Positions 7,932-10,403 of a stretch of 10,403 nt of DNA are shown one piece after another. The notes below the pieces were generated by a model. It was not told where the DNA came from. It saw nothing but the letters and a program-made list of their open reading frames with translations, and ran no database searches. The DNA comes from an uncultured Arenimonas sp. Lineage in GTDB: Bacteria > Pseudomonadota > Gammaproteobacteria > Xanthomonadales > Xanthomonadaceae. Each line of letters begins with the position of its first letter. The stretch's first letter is position 1. Where the stretch lies: assembly GCA_946480565.1 (NCBI GenBank), contig CAMLKR010000069.1, positions 1-10,403 of the forward strand. The letters run 5' to 3'. A program made the translations under genes and the position numbers.

Positions 7932-7958
7932 GGCCCGGAGAAGGCGTCATTCCGGGCC
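7932..7958 (-). other. Stem-loop spanning the tsaE stop codon
   Basis: A perfect 8-bp GC-rich inverted repeat, GGCCCGGA (7932-7939) and TCCGGGCC (7951-7958), has an 11-nt loop that contains the tsaE stop codon (7947-7949). In the tsaE transcript it would form a stable hairpin. It is followed by TCTGCTTG rather than a run of T, so it is at best a weak terminator; it could instead protect an mRNA 3' end or mark partial separation of nnr-tsaE from amiB-mutL. Stem-loops of this size also arise by chance in GC-rich DNA. Confidence 0.35.
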
Positions 7959-8414
7959 CCGGGCCCAGCGGTCCAGCCAGGCCTGTCCGGCCACGGAGGA
8001 AGCCCGGAGCTCGGCCCGGCGTCCCTCGCCCGGCGCGGACAGGTGGACGACCAGGTCCGGGCCGGGCAGGCCGTCGCGCCCGCGCTCGGCCCATTCCACC
8101 AGCCAGAGGCTGGCGTCGGCCGCGAGCTCGTCCAGGCCGAGGAAATCCAGCTCGGCGGCTGCGGCCAGGCGGTAGAGGTCCAGGTGCACCGCTTCGCCGG
8201 CTGGCAGCGGGTAACGCTCGACCAGGGTGTAGGTCGGGCTCTTGATCGCACCGGTGACGCCGAGCGCGCGCAGCCAGGCCCGCGCCAGCGTCGACTTGCC
8301 GGCCCCCAAATCCCCTTCCAGGAACACGACCGCGCGCTCCGGCGCGGAGCGCGCCAGCGCCCGTGCCAGGGCCTCGGTGGCGTCGGGATCGGCCAGGTGC
8401 AGGACCGCGCTCAT
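7947..8414 (-). CDS. tsaE: tRNA threonylcarbamoyladenosine biosynthesis ATPase TsaE
   Basis: Small P-loop ATPase that works with TsaB and TsaD to place the t6A modification at position 37 of tRNAs reading ANN codons. The protein has 155 residues; E. coli TsaE (YjeE) has 153. The Walker A motif GDLGAGKST is at residues 34-42, followed by the family's SPTYTLVERY (59-68), HLDLYRL (77-83) and WLVEWAERG (104-112). All key motifs are intact. The start is fixed by the ATGA overlap with the nnr stop, where the two genes share 4 nt, so translation is probably coupled. The frame is open much further upstream, but that part overlaps nnr in another frame and is not coding. A stem-loop covers the stop codon, and 108 bp separate this gene from amiB. 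Confidence 0.96.
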   Translation of the reverse strand: MSAVLHLADPDATEALARALARSAPERAVVFLEGDLGAGKSTLARAWLRALGVTGAIKSPTYTLVERYPLPAGEAVHLDLYRLAAAAELDFLGLDELAADASLWLVEWAERGRDGLPGPDLVVHLSAPGEGRRAELRASSVAGQAWLDRWARGPE

Positions 8415-9889
8415 TCCGGGTTGGCCATGCGGCGCAGATGCGGAAACAGGTCCGACGGCAGCAGCCCGCGTTCGCCGCCGACACGGGCCGCGGCGTCGCC
8501 GGCGGCCGCGTGCAGCAGCGCCCCCGCGACGGCCGCCTGGAACACCGGCAGGTGCTGGGCCTGCAGCGCCGCGATCACCCCCGAGAGCACGTCGCCCATG
8601 CCGCCGGTGGCCATGCCCGGATTGCCGGCGCCGATCACCGCGGGAATCTCGCCCGGCGCCGCCACCACCGTGCCTGCGCCCTTGAGCACGACCACGCAGC
8701 GGAACTTCTGCGCCAGCGCCTCGGCGGCACCGTAGCGGTCGGCCTGCACTTCGTTCTTGTCCTTGCCCAGCAGGCGCGCGGCCTCGCCCGGATGCGGCGT
8801 GATCACCGCGCCCGGCACCGGATGCGGCTCTTCGGCCAGCAGGTTGAGCGCGTCGGCATCCAGCACCAGCGGCTTGTCGGCGGCGAGCGCGGCGCGATAA
8901 AGGCTGCGGCCCCACTCGCCCTGCCCCAGGCCTGGGCCCACCGCCAGCACCGTGGCGCGATCCAGCAGCGGCGCGAGCGCGGCGGCGTCCTCGACCGCGT
9001 GCGTCATCGCCTCCGGCCGCGCCGCGACCAGGGCGGCAACCCCGGCGCTGCGGGTGGCGACGCTGGCCAGGCCGACGCCCGTGCGAAGGGCGCCCTCCGC
9101 GCACAGGCGCACCGCACCGCCCATGCCGACTTCACCGCCGATGCACAGCACGTGGCCGTGTTCGCCCTTGTGGGCATTGGCATGGCGCGGCGTCAGCCAG
9201 CGCGTCAGGCCTTCCGGGCGGCAAAGCCAGGCGGCGGGGATGAACTCGTCGAAGGCGCCGATCTTCAGGTCGAGCCGGTCGAGCAGGACTTCGCCGTCGA
9301 AATCGCGCGCCATGCCGGTGTACAGGCCGCGTTTGGCGCCGATGAAGCTGAGGGTGATGCTGGCGCGCACGGCGATGCCGGCGGCGTGGCCGGTATCGGC
9401 GTCCAGGCCCGAGGGCACGTCCAGCGAAAGCACCGGCGCGCGACTGGCATTGATGCGCTCGATCATCGCCTGCGCCGCTTCGGACGGGGCACGGGTGAGG
9501 CCGGTACCGTAGAGCGCATCCACCCACAGATCGGCTTCGGGCAGCAGGCCATCGAAGGCGGCGACGCTGCCGCCGGCCGCGCGCCATTCGACCAGCGCCT
9601 GGCGGGCCTCTTCGCTGCGCGGCGTGGCGCCCGGCGGCGACACCACGTTCACCGTGCAGCCGGCGGCGCGCGCGAGGCGCGCCAGCACGTAGCCGTCGCC
9701 GCCGTTGTTGCCCGGCCCGCAGGCGACCCCGATGCGCCGGGCCGAGGGCCAGCGCTGCTGCACCAGGCGCCAGGCGGCGGCACCGGAGCGGGTCATCAAT
9801 TCGTACGCCGGAACGCCCAGCACCTGGATGGCGTGGTCGTCCATGGCCCGCACCTGGGCCGGCCGGTACAGCGGCAGCAGTTCGCTCAT
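8411..9889 (-). CDS. nnr: Bifunctional NAD(P)H-hydrate repair enzyme Nnr (epimerase/dehydratase)
   Basis: Cytoplasmic metabolite-repair enzyme that converts damaged NADHX and NADPHX back to NAD(P)H. The N-terminal YjeF_N domain interconverts the R and S hydrates; the C-terminal domain dehydrates the S form using ADP (or ATP in some relatives). The protein has 492 residues, close to the usual size of the fused enzyme. Epimerase marks are the N-terminal LYRPAQVRAMD, GNNGGDG (residues 60-66) and LDVPSGLDADTG (156-167). Dehydratase marks are HKGEHGHV (240-247), GPGLG (318-322), DADALN (344-349), TPHPGE (364-369) and NPGMATGGMGDVLSG (423-437), with Asp433 as the expected catalytic residue. The ATG at 9889 is chosen because the conserved N-terminal stretch begins directly after it and the open frame further upstream is antisense to queG. 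No Shine-Dalgarno precedes it. The stop overlaps the tsaE start (ATGA). Confidence 0.96.
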   Translation of the reverse strand: MSELLPLYRPAQVRAMDDHAIQVLGVPAYELMTRSGAAAWRLVQQRWPSARRIGVACGPGNNGGDGYVLARLARAAGCTVNVVSPPGATPRSEEARQALVEWRAAGGSVAAFDGLLPEADLWVDALYGTGLTRAPSEAAQAMIERINASRAPVLSLDVPSGLDADTGHAAGIAVRASITLSFIGAKRGLYTGMARDFDGEVLLDRLDLKIGAFDEFIPAAWLCRPEGLTRWLTPRHANAHKGEHGHVLCIGGEVGMGGAVRLCAEGALRTGVGLASVATRSAGVAALVAARPEAMTHAVEDAAALAPLLDRATVLAVGPGLGQGEWGRSLYRAALAADKPLVLDADALNLLAEEPHPVPGAVITPHPGEAARLLGKDKNEVQADRYGAAEALAQKFRCVVVLKGAGTVVAAPGEIPAVIGAGNPGMATGGMGDVLSGVIAALQAQHLPVFQAAVAGALLHAAAGDAAARVGGERGLLPSDLFPHLRRMANPE

Positions 9890-9896
9890 GCCGGTG

Positions 9897-9906
9897 ATTC
9901 TATACT
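9897..9906. promoter_or_regulatory. Candidate bidirectional -10 region between nnr and queG
   Basis: The 24 bp between the divergent ATGs of nnr and queG contain ATTCTATACT. On the + strand TATACT (9901-9906) matches the -10 consensus at 5 of 6 positions and ends 7 nt before the queG ATG. On the - strand TAGAAT (9902 to 9897) also matches 5 of 6 and ends 7 nt before the nnr ATG. Both start codons would thus fall at or next to the predicted transcription starts, giving leaderless mRNAs, which agrees with the lack of a Shine-Dalgarno for either gene. The -35 positions, which lie inside the opposing coding sequences, show no good TTGACA match on either side. Confidence 0.5.
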
Positions 9907-9913
9907 TGCGCGC

Positions 9914-10403
9914 ATGCACGACCCGGCCACCCTCGCGAAACAGATCCAGACCTGGGGCCGTGAGCTGGGCTTCCAGCAGGTCGGCTTCGCCGGCATCGAA
10001 CTGGGCGAGGACGAAGCCCACCTGCGCGACTGGCTGGCGCAGGGCCAGCACGGCGCCATGGACTACATGGCCCGGCACGGCGACAAACGTTCGCGCCCGG
10101 ACGAATTGGTGCCCGGCACCCTGCGGGTGATCTCGGTGCGCATGGACTACGGCACCGGCGACGACGCGGCCGCCTGGGCAACCCTGGACGACAGCGGGCG
10201 CGCCTACGTCGCTCGTTACGCGCTGGGTCGCGACTACCACAAGGTGCTGCGCAACCGGCTGCAGAAACTCTGCGACCGCATCGCCGCGGAGATCGGCCCC
10301 TTCGGCTACCGGGCCTTCGTCGACTCGGCGCCGGTGCTGGAACGCGCCCTGGCGCGCGACGCCGGCCTGGGCTGGATCGGCAAACACAGCTGCCTGATCA
10401 ACA
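9914..10403 (+). CDS. queG: Epoxyqueuosine reductase QueG, 3' end outside the window
   Basis: Cobalamin- and iron-sulfur-dependent enzyme that carries out the last step of queuosine synthesis, reducing epoxyqueuosine to queuosine in the tRNA anticodon loop. Only the first 163 codons are visible; E. coli QueG has 379. The N-terminal half has the family features: WGRELGFQQVGFA (residues 14-26), HGAMDYMARH (46-55), the GRDYHKVLRNRL stretch (105-116) and FVDSAPVLERALA (135-147), where Asp137 corresponds to the proposed catalytic aspartate, followed by GLGWIGKH (151-158). The [4Fe-4S] cysteines lie beyond the edge. The ATG at 9914 aligns with the E. coli N-terminus as recalled, and no in-frame ATG lies in the 24-bp gap upstream. 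There is no Shine-Dalgarno, and a -10-like TATACT ends 7 nt upstream, so the mRNA may be leaderless. The divergent arrangement with nnr is the same as in E. coli. Confidence 0.95.
   Translation, partial: MHDPATLAKQIQTWGRELGFQQVGFAGIELGEDEAHLRDWLAQGQHGAMDYMARHGDKRSRPDELVPGTLRVISVRMDYGTGDDAAAWATLDDSGRAYVARYALGRDYHKVLRNRLQKLCDRIAAEIGPFGYRAFVDSAPVLERALARDAGLGWIGKHSCLIN

Noticed and set aside
8415..9104. Open frame extending tsaE upstream across nnr.
   Set aside because: The sequence there is coding for the conserved nnr dehydratase domain in another frame; TsaE has its normal length from the ATG at 8414.
1..10403. Looked for phage, transposase, toxin-antitoxin, defence genes, CRISPR repeats and riboswitches.
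   Set aside because: None was seen. All genes are core or conserved families with similar base composition, so there is no sign of a recently acquired island.

Overview
This is a gene-dense, very GC-rich housekeeping segment of a gammaproteobacterial chromosome. Protein similarity, GC content and gene order suggest Xanthomonadales (Lysobacteraceae/Xanthomonadaceae or a close relative). That placement is an inference from recalled family sequences; no search was run. Eight genes are complete or nearly so, plus one cut by each window edge (metG at the left, queG at the right). No mobile element, CRISPR array, rRNA or tRNA was found, and no stretch over 300 bases lacks a gene; the longest gap is 108 bp.

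Left part (1-2769, + strand): the 3' part of metG (methionyl-tRNA synthetase) is followed after 6 bp by rsxA/rnfA and after 1 bp by rsxB/rnfB, so the three probably share a transcript. The usual rnfC, rnfD, rnfG and rnfE do not follow. A convergent gene starts its 3' end only 4 bp after rsxB.

Right part (2774-9889, - strand, read right to left): nnr, tsaE, an AmiB-type amidase gene, mutL, a DUF1684 lipoprotein gene and a TraB/GumN-family gene. The nnr-tsaE-amiB-mutL order, with queG divergent at the head, matches the E. coli queG | nnr-tsaE-amiB-mutL block. In E. coli mutL is followed by miaA and hfq; here it is followed by the two envelope-type genes. Coupling is tight at nnr/tsaE (4-nt ATGA overlap) and mutL/DUF1684 (TGATG, 1-nt overlap). 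A 108-bp gap with inverted repeats separates tsaE from amiB, and a 52-bp gap with a 7-bp inverted repeat separates amiB from mutL.

Right edge (9914-10403, + strand): the start of queG (epoxyqueuosine reductase), divergent from nnr across only 24 bp. Those 24 bp hold overlapping, oppositely oriented -10-like hexamers, each exactly 7 nt from its ATG and with no Shine-Dalgarno, which suggests a symmetric bidirectional promoter making leaderless mRNAs.

The genes cover tRNA charging and modification (metG, tsaE, queG), metabolite repair (nnr), cell-wall splitting (amiB), mismatch repair (mutL), membrane electron transfer (rsxAB) and poorly characterised envelope functions (DUF1684, TraB/GumN). 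I see no convincing new multi-gene system. The points most worth a second look are the rsxAB pair without its partners, the 24-bp divergent promoter, the structured amiB leader and the unstudied gene pair after mutL.
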